Source of the DNA: Thunnus maccoyii
Lineage: Eukaryota; Chordata; Actinopteri; Scombriformes; Scombridae
Direction: 5' to 3'
Assembly: GCF_910596095.1 (NCBI RefSeq)
Contig: NC_056550.1
Span: forward strand, 8,688,501 to 8,752,500
DNA length: 64,000 nt
The notes beneath the pieces were generated by a model, which saw nothing but the letters and a program-made list of their open reading frames with translations, searched no databases and was not told where the DNA came from. Positions within the stretch are counted from its first letter, which is position 1; every line of letters starts with the position of its first letter. Shown here in pieces: positions 11,401 to 34,905 of the stretch. The translations under genes were made by a program, and so were the position numbers.

Positions 11401-13430
11401 TGCATACTTTTACAATGCTGTGTTGTTACAGACTTACACTTATATAATATATACATATTTTTATATATATTAAATATATATTCTTTCTCTATTAGATTGT
11501 GTTTTTACTTGTTGGGCTGTGATACCAATACACCTTCCTAATGATATTTGTTGGGATAGGTCTGTCATTGATGTCATATAACAATGTATTTTAATTTTTT
11601 CTGTTTTTTCTTGTTGTTTCTTTTTCTGGAGTACTGTGATCGCCATCTTGTGGTGTTTTTCCTGCTGCCTGCTGACCAGCAGGTGATAGTGATTTGAGTT
11701 GATTACTGCTTCTACAAGAAATGCCTTTTTTTCTCTTTCACACTTTGGCTGAGGAAGATCATGTAGATCGAAACGATGCCTTGAAAAGAGAAAAAGAGAG
11801 TTAAACTGTTTATTTGGAGCCTAAGAGTGTGCAGACCTTTCTCCTTTGTGCCCTGCAGTGAAATATTCTGTCTTGCACCTGAATATTTCTGCGTGGATGT
11901 GCGCGGACTTGATAACTCTTCTAAAGCTTTTTGTTACACTACATGAATCCCTGTGAGCAAACCTGTCCTCAGCATTTGACCCAATATACTACAGGCCACA
12001 TATAATACGACAGGAGTTTGTAGTAGGTTGAATTTCATTAAGTCTTTACATTTGAACTTGATTGTTCACTGAACATGCTACCATTTTAAGAGAGCATCAA
12101 GCCATCATGGTGGTCAGAGTAATATACTGTAGATTGGAGAAGGGGGTAAAGGTATATCAGGCAGCCACAGTTCTTGAATTTCAGTTATTTTGTTCATTTT
12201 TCCGATAGTAACCTTTATGTGACAGCTTTTCAAACATGTGGATAGCATGAAATACTCTCGGTTGAACCATCAGTAAAGTAAAAAAAAAATCTGAACTTTT
12301 GAAAAAAGTCTAAAGGTAGAGCAATGTATGTAAAGTTTGTATGAACCAGGCCAACTACAAGATCCACAAAGCCTGAATACAACTTTCTATGTTTCGAAAT
12401 TCTGCAACTTGAATAAGTTGAGTTTTCAAATAAATCCTGCAAATCTGGTGCATTGTTTCATTCCTGGTTACATCAGTGAAACAATTCAGATGTGCTCAAA
12501 ACATGATTTGTTACAAACAAAAGTTTCTACTGTATATAACGAATAATTTTATCTGTCACAAACATTTCTCAGATTAAGATCTGTGACCCAAATGCCATCT
12601 ACAGTGTTGCAAGACGGTTGTGTGCAGATGGTTCAGTTCATTCAATTTATCTATTTTTTTTTTCTTCCAGCAAACTTATTGAATTATCTGTGTACAAAGT
12701 TCATTTTCATTTATCAGGCCTTTCTTTAGGTGCCATCAGCAAAAGCAATGTTTGGTATGCTGCTGAATTTTGTGACTTATGGTGACTGACTATTACAAAC
12801 ATGTTACTCACTGTGGTTGTCTGCATGCCAGTTCCTCTCAGGGTAAATACAAGCTTTTATAGTGTTTGTCATTTACAATTTGAAATGAGACTTTGCAAAG
12901 TAGACTAGTTTACATATTGTAGGTTTATTAAAAATCTTAGTGGGAAAAGCAGTATAGATTTTGCCACATGGTTTTCACTGACTAGAAATTAAGTCATGGA
13001 CTGTTTTTTTACGCAGGACTTAACTAATATAATAGTGACACATTTATCTTCATATCTGTGATGTAGAAACTAAAGCAGGACATTGACGCTAAGCTTTTCC
13101 AACCGATACAGTGTTTGCACTTACAAGCTACAACCTTAAAACTCTGTCTATCAGGACTGGCAGATACTCCATGAAGAACCAGGGTGAGATTTTGTTCACA
13201 TTTGTGTGATACTGTGGTCAGTGCGACAAGGAAAGCATGTTAGCCTCATTCATAGCTTTGCCACAAACTACAGTGGCATGTGCATATGGCAGCATATGCC
13301 ATGCCACTAAATAGTTTGAGCTGTATATGTATGCATGTGAGTGAAGATGTGCATTTGTCTCACCTTGGCTGCGATGGATGTTGAAGCTTGCCAGGTGAAT
13401 GACTTCGTCATCACTGCCTCCATCTGCCAT
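4208..13430 (-). CDS. rnf216: RNF216/Triad3-type RBR E3 ubiquitin ligase, 3' part outside window
   Basis: Coding exons in transcript order: 13364-13430, 10567-10703, 8953-10323, 8716-8792, 7855-7963, 6461-6622, 6240-6351, 5855-5988, 5600-5650, 5035-5172, 4603-4751, 4208-4286. They join in frame to 862 codons with no stop. The start is the ATG at 13430, followed by the conserved block EVIHL. RNF216 hallmarks are the block [18 protein letters not shown] (exon 6461-6622), RING1 with Cys747, Cys750, Cys762, His766, Cys769 and Cys772, the block EAVFGSGK, and a second Cys set ending in [10 protein letters not shown], where the IBR begins (about residue 837). In this family RING1 binds the E2 and a RING2 cysteine carries ubiquitin; known substrates include TLRs, Arc and Beclin-1. 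RING2 and the C-terminal tail are not seen between 1 and 4207, so the gene probably continues past base 1. Residues 69-525, in one exon, are Ser/Thr/Gln/Pro-rich and poorly conserved. Identity is very sure; exon ends are inferred from splice signals. Confidence 0.93.
5035..5172 (-). other. rnf216: RING1 exon of rnf216
   Basis: This 46-codon exon encodes most of the RING1 zinc finger. It holds the pattern CGCC, QCSDGH, then FCKEC, followed by EAVFGSGK, which is highly characteristic of RNF216. The exon upstream (5600-5650) gives [16 protein letters not shown], which leads straight into it, as in mammalian RNF216. The next exon (4603-4751) carries [12 protein letters not shown] and [17 protein letters not shown], and it ends within the LVR codons that begin the IBR at 4286. 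All phases are consistent. Confidence 0.95.
6933..7145 (+). repeat. Dispersed teleost repeat, family A, copy in rnf216 intron
   Basis: This copy has the family order: a GGCYGCAAMTAA-like start, an ATTAATCAATTA-type segment, AAATAGTGAAAAA, TTGTTTTGTCTGACTAACAG and ATATGACAAAGAAAA. Seven copies or fragments of this family occur in the window. I recognise the pattern as a common non-autonomous repeat of percomorph fishes, but cannot give a database name with certainty. Confidence 0.75.
8449..8487 (+). repeat. Poly-A run of 39
   Basis: Uninterrupted A run in the rnf216 intron between exons 7855-7963 and 8716-8792; it reads as poly-T in the transcript. Confidence 0.95.
8953..10323 (-). other. rnf216: 1371-bp low-complexity exon of rnf216 (residues 69-525)
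   Basis: This single exon supplies 457 codons, more than half of the coding sequence seen. The translation is dominated by Ser, Thr, Gln, Pro and Ala and contains imperfect repeats of the type [11 protein letters not shown] (for example around 9840-9920 and 10085-10135). The 3' half is rich in Pro, Ala, Val and Leu. It has no Cys/His pattern and no recognisable domain, and is likely disordered. The frame is open throughout. It uses an AG acceptor just before base 10323 and a GT donor after base 8953, and both junctions keep phase 0. The protein block LITGV then runs directly into [12 protein letters not shown] of the next exon. Confidence 0.9.
10704..13363 (-). other. First coding intron of rnf216, containing a foldback element
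   Basis: The intron separates the 22-codon first coding exon from the acidic exon 10567-10703. It has no coding signal. Its main content is the inverted-repeat element at 11001-11860; the rest is AT-rich unique-looking sequence. Confidence 0.75.
11001..11860. mobile_element. Foldback (MITE-like) element with arms of about 240 bp
   Basis: The left arm (about 11001-11240) and right arm (about 11615-11860) are imperfect reverse complements. Matching stretches include CACTGCAGGGCACAAAGGA at the outer edge and ACCTGCTGGTCAGCAGGCAG and AAGATGGCGATCACAGTACT further in. The loop (11240-11615) is AT-rich with no coding capacity. The right arm carries a GAAACG core that is partly deleted from the left arm. 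Similar words, GCTTTTGTTACACTGCA at 10991 and GCTTTTTGTTACACTACA at 11927, occur outside both ends and could be a decayed duplication. No transposase is present, so it is non-autonomous if mobile at all. Confidence 0.8.
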
Positions 13431-14600
13431 TGTGACACTACTCTCACCAGCTCTCTGAATTAGCCCACACAGTCACTGCTCCAGCGATACCATCTACTCC
13501 ATATATACACAGACACACATACACACAGCTAAAGCTAAATTCCCCTGGAATCCAAAAAATCGTTTCACTTTAAAACTGTGACTTCTCATAACATTCACCA
13601 AACTCGTGAAGGCTTGGACCGCACCCTGTTACCATAAATGATCGGATCATACAAGAACAAGAAACTATCCAGTGGCAAGTTCAACTGATAAGTTAGCAAA
13701 AGAGAACTGAACAAAAAGGAGGCTTGTAAAAAAAAAAGCAGAAAACTATAGCATAAGGAGAATAGTTATGGTGTTAGGATTTGTGTCACTTTAAATCACC
13801 AATATAGAAGATGACGTTAGCTGCTAACTGAAAGTTGGTTTGATGTGTTGGCTAACCTTATCCCACATGAATACTTTGAAACATTACCTCCGTCATCATT
13901 AGGTACTTGCCCTAGCTACTCGCCCCCGATCTGATCAAAGTTGGCATTTAATCAATGTGAATGTTACATGTTGTTTAAGAGTGGGCGCTAACATTACGAG
14001 AAACTGGCAATGTTGCAACACTATACCAACTTGCGTTTTATTCATAATCTTGACAATAACGTTAACACGTATAATACTGACTTAAAGTTTAAGATGCTGC
14101 AGCTATAGAAACAAACACGGTAGAGCAACTATCGATCACTTCCGCGCACACAAACAGAACAAACCACTGCTCTCAGCTAAGCTAATGTTAATTAGCTTGG
14201 CTGGCTAGCTAGCCTGTATGTTAACTAGTTAGCTCACTTGTGGTTGAATTTATGCCCATAACATCGCTTCAAACCATCCATATACAGTTTAAGATGCATG
14301 TATAAGAGCTACATATGCAGAAATGTACAATACCGCAGCTTCGTGTTGGATAACCAGTACAAAACGCCTTCTTGATGGACTGACAATCCGTGAATATCGA
14401 AACAAACTGCCAAAACAAGACCAGTCGAACGTCACGCGTATTTTGTCTTTCGCTGCGTACAAGCAGTGGCCTTCTGGGAACTGTAGTCTACAGGAAGAGG
14501 ACATCCTCAGCATTGTAGGATACGTCGAGGTAGAGCATAGCTGCAAGAACGGCAGAGGTGACAGCTGTGAACTCCAAACTAAACTGTATAGTTATTAAGT
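13431..14600 (-). promoter_or_regulatory. 5' flank and promoter region of rnf216
   Basis: Upstream of the rnf216 ATG the sequence has no long open frame. Around 14380-14540 it becomes locally CpG-richer and contains a strong ZNF143-type site (separate entry), which fits a housekeeping promoter. A 5' untranslated exon probably lies between here and the ATG, but its borders cannot be fixed from sequence alone. Confidence 0.45.
14469..14487 (-). promoter_or_regulatory. ZNF143/SBS-type promoter element
   Basis: Read on the minus strand, the gene's own direction, this site is ACTACAGTTCCCAGAAGGC. It fits the SBS consensus ACTACAnnTCCCAnnATGC with one substitution near the end. Such sites are bound by ZNF143, often with THAP11, and lie close to start sites of housekeeping genes. 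It is about 1.04 kb upstream of the rnf216 ATG, a plausible distance if a 5' untranslated exon and short intron lie between. Confidence 0.7.
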
Positions 14601-16728
14601 TATTAAAATCACATGTGTAAATGAATCAACCTAACAAGAAAAACAAACAAAAAACCCAGCAAAGCCATTCTCGATTTTTTAAATGTAGACCTAATGTAAT
14701 TAAGGCTTATCCATCATTTCAAATATTAAAATAATAAAGAGATTATTATGATGTCATAACTGGAGAACAAAGACTATAAAAACCTAATAATTCCAAAAGG
14801 AATAGGCCCTCATGATATTTTTCAATTAAATCCATCAATCAATGTCCCATTACGTCAGAATTACAACTCACCTCTTGGACAAATTCTGTTTCTTTGGATT
14901 GCTTGAGAAGTTGAGGAAACATAAGACTGAAATATAACACTTTCAGTGCCTATGTGTAATATGTAAATCGTATATGTCTGTAAACAATACATATTTGATT
15001 TGGATACATTAATATAGAGAAATTAATGCACATAACACAAAGAAAAGTATTTTCAATTTAATTTCTTTTAATATAATCTTATTTACATTGTATTTTTTCA
15101 TAAATGTTTTAGTACATAGTAAGTTACAATACTCTTGCATCCATTACACAGTGAACTGAGAACCTAGAAAATGCAGATTGAAATGATACTGCTTAACAGT
15201 CTTCAATCTACAGTAGAGCCCAACATTTTCCACATTACTCGCTCGACATTTAGGTTTTTGATTTCATTCACTTCTATGGAGGATCAATGACCGTAAATAG
15301 ACTTTGTTCATTCATGGTGGTCTTGAGGATGATGACGACTTGACAAACAGGGAATCCTTTTACTAACATTCAAGCTATGGAGAAAGACAGATGGGCAGAG
15401 AAACATCCGTGCAACAAAGTGTTAAAAAAAAAAAAAAAAAAAAAATGGTGAAATTGATAATGAAACATGTACGAAAGGCTTGAGATTTTATTAAACACGT
15501 CACATACAACTGAAGAATTCCTGAAGTTGACTCCTTCTTTCCATTTTCACGGCTCATTTTGTAAAATAATCCAGGTCATGCCCTCTGACCTCTCCATAAC
15601 GTCAGTAGAGTAAATCTCAAAAGATGAGTTAAGATTTTAAAATTAGGGCTGGGACGGTCAATCCCCTTTCACTTCAATAAATGTAACATGGTATTAAAAA
15701 CACCAAAAGACAGTTTTCATACACGCACAAGAATATTTCTCCGCATTAATATGAATGTTAAAAAAAAAAAAAAAAAAAAAAAAGTAACGAAATTCAATAA
15801 AACCCACTTTGTGGATTACTTGAATTGCAAGTGAATTGACCCTTCAACTCTGGTAGAGGGGGTGATGAAGAGATTAGTGTGAGCTCTTTGTAGAGCATAT
15901 AGCAGCTTGGTCAGTAATCACTTAGTAATAAATAATAAAATATCAGAGTGGATCAGAGTGGTCGCAAGTACAAACGGAAGAGACAAAAAAGTTACCAAAC
16001 AGAGGAGCAGGCTCATTTGATCTTTTTTTTTTTGTTTTGTTTTTTTTGAAACAGCGTAACCGGGTGCCATGCCTAACACACACACACACGCAACACACTC
16101 TCTCTCACACAGACACAAATTCGTTCTCGCTCTCTCACGCGCGCATTCACACGTTCTGATACACGACAGTGGTTAAACATGAAGCATGAATACAAGTCAA
16201 TCAATCAGCTTGTCAGACAGAAAGACAATCGGTCTCCGCCTTGTTCTTCAGACATCTGATTTCAAGGTCTCTGTTCACAGGCTCGTTTGTGATTGGCCGA
16301 TTCTGTCCGGTGACTCGAGTGTGATTGGAGACAGAGTCAAATTCGCTGTGGCGGTCGACATTCTGAAGAATGACATCATAGCTTGTTAAAACTGAAGGAT
16401 AAAAATGCTTCTTCAAAACATTTGAAAAATTTTTAAAATACTTTTCTTTTTTTTGTTGTTTTTTTTTGTTGTTGTTGTTGTTTTATTTCTTCCCCTCCTG
16501 CTGTGCTTCCTCCTTTAACCTCTCAACAGTTCAGTGGTGAAGAGGTGGCAACAGACCGTGTGTGTATGTGTGTGTTTGTGTTCTTGTGATGCTTGGCCGC
16601 TCCGTATACTCGGTGTATACTCGATATTCTGTGTATGTGTGTGTGTATATATGTAAAAATGTCAAATAGTTGTGTGCAAGTGCAAGCGCAAGTGTGGCTG
16701 TGTGTATGTTGATTCGGTTGTGGATTCA
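14601..16728 (-). other. 3' untranslated and downstream region of smurf1
   Basis: No coding exon is seen. Since the smurf1 stop codon is at 16731-16729, its 3' UTR runs leftwards into this stretch. On the minus strand AATAAA signals lie at 16482-16487 and 15487-15492. Poly-A/T runs (about 15424-15445, 15762-15783) and CA/GT tracts (about 16078-16090, 16559-16650) are present. Which polyadenylation site is used cannot be decided here. Confidence 0.5.
15487..15492 (-). terminator. Candidate smurf1 polyadenylation signal
   Basis: AATAAA on the minus strand, about 1.24 kb beyond the smurf1 stop. A second candidate at 16482-16487 is about 240 bp beyond it. Confidence 0.35.
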
Positions 16729-31556
<14,828 letters not shown>

Positions 31557-31774
31557 CACTCCGGGAAAAAACGATCACACAAACTTCCCTCTGGAGTCTC
31601 CCCAAAAAAACCGTTTCACCACTCAGCGGGAAGACGAATCACTTCAGTTCACAAACATGCGGTTTGTTTTTGTTTTCCTCACGGGTACAAATGTATTATT
31701 TCATCGCAAAGTCCTGCGCTCCTTCGAAATCCAACAACACGGGAGAACATTTTCGGGCAGGCTCAAGCACGTAC

Positions 31775-31782
31775 TGACGTCA
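31775..31782. promoter_or_regulatory. Palindromic CRE upstream of smurf1
   Basis: TGACGTCA, the full 8-bp CREB/ATF consensus, lies about 220 bp upstream of the smurf1 ATG (31556) in a locally CpG-containing stretch. This is the expected position for a promoter element, so cAMP/ATF control of smurf1 is plausible, though inferred. Confidence 0.65.
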
Positions 31783-32314
31783 TACTCTTAACGGGTATAA
31801 CATTACGTGCGCGCATCTGGGAAACGTGCGTGTGCCCGCAAAGATCAGAATCTCATAATGGAATCTACTGGCTTGGTTTTGCTTTTATTTTAGATATTAG
31901 GAGCGAAAATCCCCCCGATTATTTTTGTTTATTTACATTAATTTATAATGTCTGTTATATTTTTGGTACAAACACACACAATCATACAAAATAAATGTTT
32001 TAATTAAGAAATTTTAGTTTAATTTAGTGCTGTACAAATTACAGTAAAAGGCACAACAGTAGAGAATGAAATGACATCAGTAGAAAAAGGCACGAATAAC
32101 AAAAATAAAAGGCAATGATAAAATACAAGGTGATATCAAAATATATGTATAAATGTAAAACAGAAAAACAGAATAAAAATTGTAAGATCAATTTATAAAT
32201 AAATAAATGATTACATACATTGATTACAAATATTGGAACCAATAAGAGCAACCAAAGTCAGGGGATCATCAGAGAGTCAGTAGTATACTTTGTCTGTGAA
32301 CAATGTCTGTACAA

Positions 32315-32545
32315 AATGTGCCAATCCATCAAGTAGATGTTGAGATATTTCACAGCATTAGTGAGAACTTTGATCTGCTGGTGGTGCTATTGGAGAGGAA
32401 AAGTCAGGGAATTACCAATGTCATGAGGATTCATCCTCTGGGGGACCATGAATGTCTGTATAAAATCTCATGCCAATCCATCTAGTTGTTGAGATATTTC
32501 TGTCTGGACCAAAGTGGTGGACCGACCGATGGACATTGCCATTAA
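32315..32545 (+). repeat. Dispersed repeat fragment, LINE 3'-end-like
   Basis: Contains two similar words, GCCAATCCATCAAGTAGATG and GCCAATCCATCTAGTTGTTG, each followed by AGATATTTC. It closes with GGACCAAAGTGGTGGACCGA and a CCGA-type end. I recognise this as a very common fish repeat, probably the tail of a non-LTR element; the family name is not certain. Confidence 0.6.
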
Positions 32546-32887
32546 AAAAATGTTTGTCAGGAATGTAAAGTATAGCACACAGTCGGCTAAAACACTGGTA
32601 GACTGCTTTAAAGGTTGAGGGCGAGCTGGTGGGCAGGGATAAGGGTTGTTGGGATTTGGCTCTTTAGCAGCACCAGGGTTAGCTGCACGGCTGCAGTATT
32701 AGCTGGTGGAACAATGGACCCTCTGACCAGCCTGTTTACAGGACACAGTAAATCCACATAAGCAGTGAAGCGGCTCTTTCCAGAGGCTTGACACACACAC
32801 TTTGTCTTACAAACACACACGTGCAGTTTCAACCTTTATATCCATTCTTTGTCTGTAGATCTTTGTGAGTCTGAACCCCACCACACA

Positions 32888-32897
32888 CACTCTCTCT

Positions 32898-32939
<42 letters not shown>

Positions 32940-32950
32940 TACACACACAT
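32888..32950 (+). repeat. CT then CA microsatellite
   Basis: A (TC)n tract runs directly into an imperfect (CA)n tract. Confidence 0.9.
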
Positions 32951-33179
32951 AATTCTTAAGGACACAGGTGGAAGTAATGATTTTGAGGTCTTTAAAGTCC
33001 TCCTCCTCATAGCAGCATTTGTCTCTTTGTTTCAGCCTGTCCCTTTTCTCAAGCTCTTCCTCCCACTTTTTATCTGCCCTTCCACTACATCTGTCTTCCT
33101 CCCACTTGTCTTTGTATGTATTTGTATGTTTAACTATGTCAACACTTCACAGGTGGCTGTAGTGAGACAGAGACAGATA

Positions 33180-33180
<1 letters not shown>

Positions 33181-33244
<64 letters not shown>
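33181..33244 (+). repeat. (AC)32 microsatellite
   Basis: 64 bp of uninterrupted AC dinucleotides, the longest pure dinucleotide run in the window. It is likely polymorphic. Confidence 0.97.
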
Positions 33245-33246
<2 letters not shown>

Positions 33247-34526
33247 TAGTTCATCCCTCCAAACTGGTTATGTACAGCTGTTAGTATGATTATGTGATTA
33301 TGAGTGTGTTTGTGTGCACATGTACGTGTAAATATGTGTGTGTGTTTATATGTCTATGTGGTGTGTGTGTGTTATTCAAAGCGTTGTTGAAACCCTTGAG
33401 ACTGGCTGAGTGTGCTCACAACTACTTAGATAATTCCCATCATAGAGACAAACTTAGTAAAACCTCTGGGGACACACACACACACACATACACACACACT
33501 GAGTTAATGAACATGAAGTAATTCTTTGCACAGATCGGTTGGGAAATCCCATTAGATAGCCAAATCTGGGCTTTCTTTCTCATAAATATTTTTAAATAAA
33601 AGAAAAAGAAAACAGAGACAGGGAAGAAATTACACCAGGCTTTAAGAAGAAGTTAAAAGAGAGACAATGAAAAAGAGTAAAAGAGTAAACACACATGTTC
33701 TTGTTCCTGAGAATCTGAGTAATGCCAGGAAATTCACAGTGAAACTAAAACAATGCTGATTTTGAAAAGCTGCTGACTGGATGAGAGATGAAAGAGGTGG
33801 TGTGAGTCAAACCATTAACTCTCCTGAGGCTGATTCTGTGTGTGTGTGTGTGTCTGTGTGTGTGTGATTAGTGTCAGTCTGTATCTTGCCTCCTTTGGGG
33901 AACAGGAGCAACAGCTGCTTCAGATCTAAAGAATCTAGTTTAGATTGGGGCTACATTCTGGGTATGACCATGACAGCGATGCCAAAAAGAGCAACGTTTC
34001 TCTGAAAGTGTCACAAGAAGCTTTGATGGACACAAGAATCTTCTTCTCATTATGTGTGTGAGTGCGTGTGTTACCTTGGCATAGTTGGCCTAGAACCCAA
34101 CTCAGCTCTGCCTCTACAAGGATAACATGGTACACATACCCGGTCATATAGATAATTGTGGGTTGGAAAAACAATTGATTTATTCGACAAAAATATATTA
34201 AAGGTGCATCATATTTGAAAATTTTTACCCCATGGTTTTGAATTTGCCATATAGGGTTTGAAATTGGGAAGTCTGTAGAGTGGCAGAATAAAAATTACTG
34301 TAAAAATGAAAAAGATATTAAGAGAGCTGTCTCTGTGGTTCAGTGGTTTTAAATTAAGATGCCTTACTCGCCCCATCAGGTGCGCAGAGAGAAAGCAATT
34401 GATGGTCAAGAGCAGAGGTGCGGCAGGATGAGAATCGAGGTGTGGAGGAGCGGTGGGGATGGAGAAAGAATGATGAGAGTGAGGAAAGGAGATGGTTTTA
34501 GCCTGAGTGATGGCTTTCCAGGGAAA

Positions 34527-34536
34527 CCTTAAATGG
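34527..34536 (+). promoter_or_regulatory. CArG box (SRF site) upstream of myh16
   Basis: CCTTAAATGG matches CC(A/T)6GG exactly. It lies about 140 bp upstream of a TATA-like element and the inferred untranslated first exon, a normal place for an SRF site in a muscle gene promoter. Confidence 0.6.
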
Positions 34537-34665
34537 AGGGAGGCAGATTGAAGAATTCCCAGATCCCGCGCTGTCAGTGGTCGGAGCAGGCAGATCGGAG
34601 GGATGAGACCTCAGGGTGATGGCTGATTTTAGAGTTGTGACCATATCAGGGAGGAGAAGGCCTGA

Positions 34666-34672
34666 TATATAA
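34666..34672 (+). promoter_or_regulatory. TATA box of myh16
   Basis: TATATAA. About 25-30 bp downstream a short untranslated exon would begin (near 34697) and end at 34718 before a GTGAGT donor. A second 5' UTR segment starts at 34840 after a TCTCTGCAG acceptor and leads to the ATG at 34906. Fast skeletal myosin genes commonly have TATA promoters and untranslated first exons. Confidence 0.65.
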
Positions 34673-34839
34673 CAGTCGAGCCTCAACACGTAGCAGCAGA
34701 CTTCTGCATCCTGCGTTGGTGAGTATGTGCTTGAGTCAAACATTAGATCCTGTTGATAATACTAACTAGTGTCATTCCTCTCACCACTATTAACACCTTC
34801 ATTTCTGCTTTCTCTCCACCACTCAGCCTCTCTCTGCAG

Positions 34840-34905
34840 CAGCCAGGAAGTGAGTGAGCTGGTCAGTTGCTTGGTTGGTGTGTGTCGGTGGCAGCAGCAG
34901 CAGCC
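34840..34905 (+). other. myh16 5' UTR segment before the ATG
   Basis: It follows a TCTCTGCAG acceptor. The ATG at 34906 (AGCCATGCC) opens [20 protein letters not shown], a MYH start. No in-frame ATG lies upstream in this exon. Confidence 0.6.

Larger units (their letters stand above)
31860..34640. other. Intergenic region between smurf1 and myh16
   Basis: The start codons of the two genes are about 3.3 kb apart and the genes diverge (smurf1 minus, myh16 plus). The stretch holds AT-rich sequence, a dispersed repeat (32315-32545) and CT/CA microsatellites. I see no gene in it. Confidence 0.7.
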
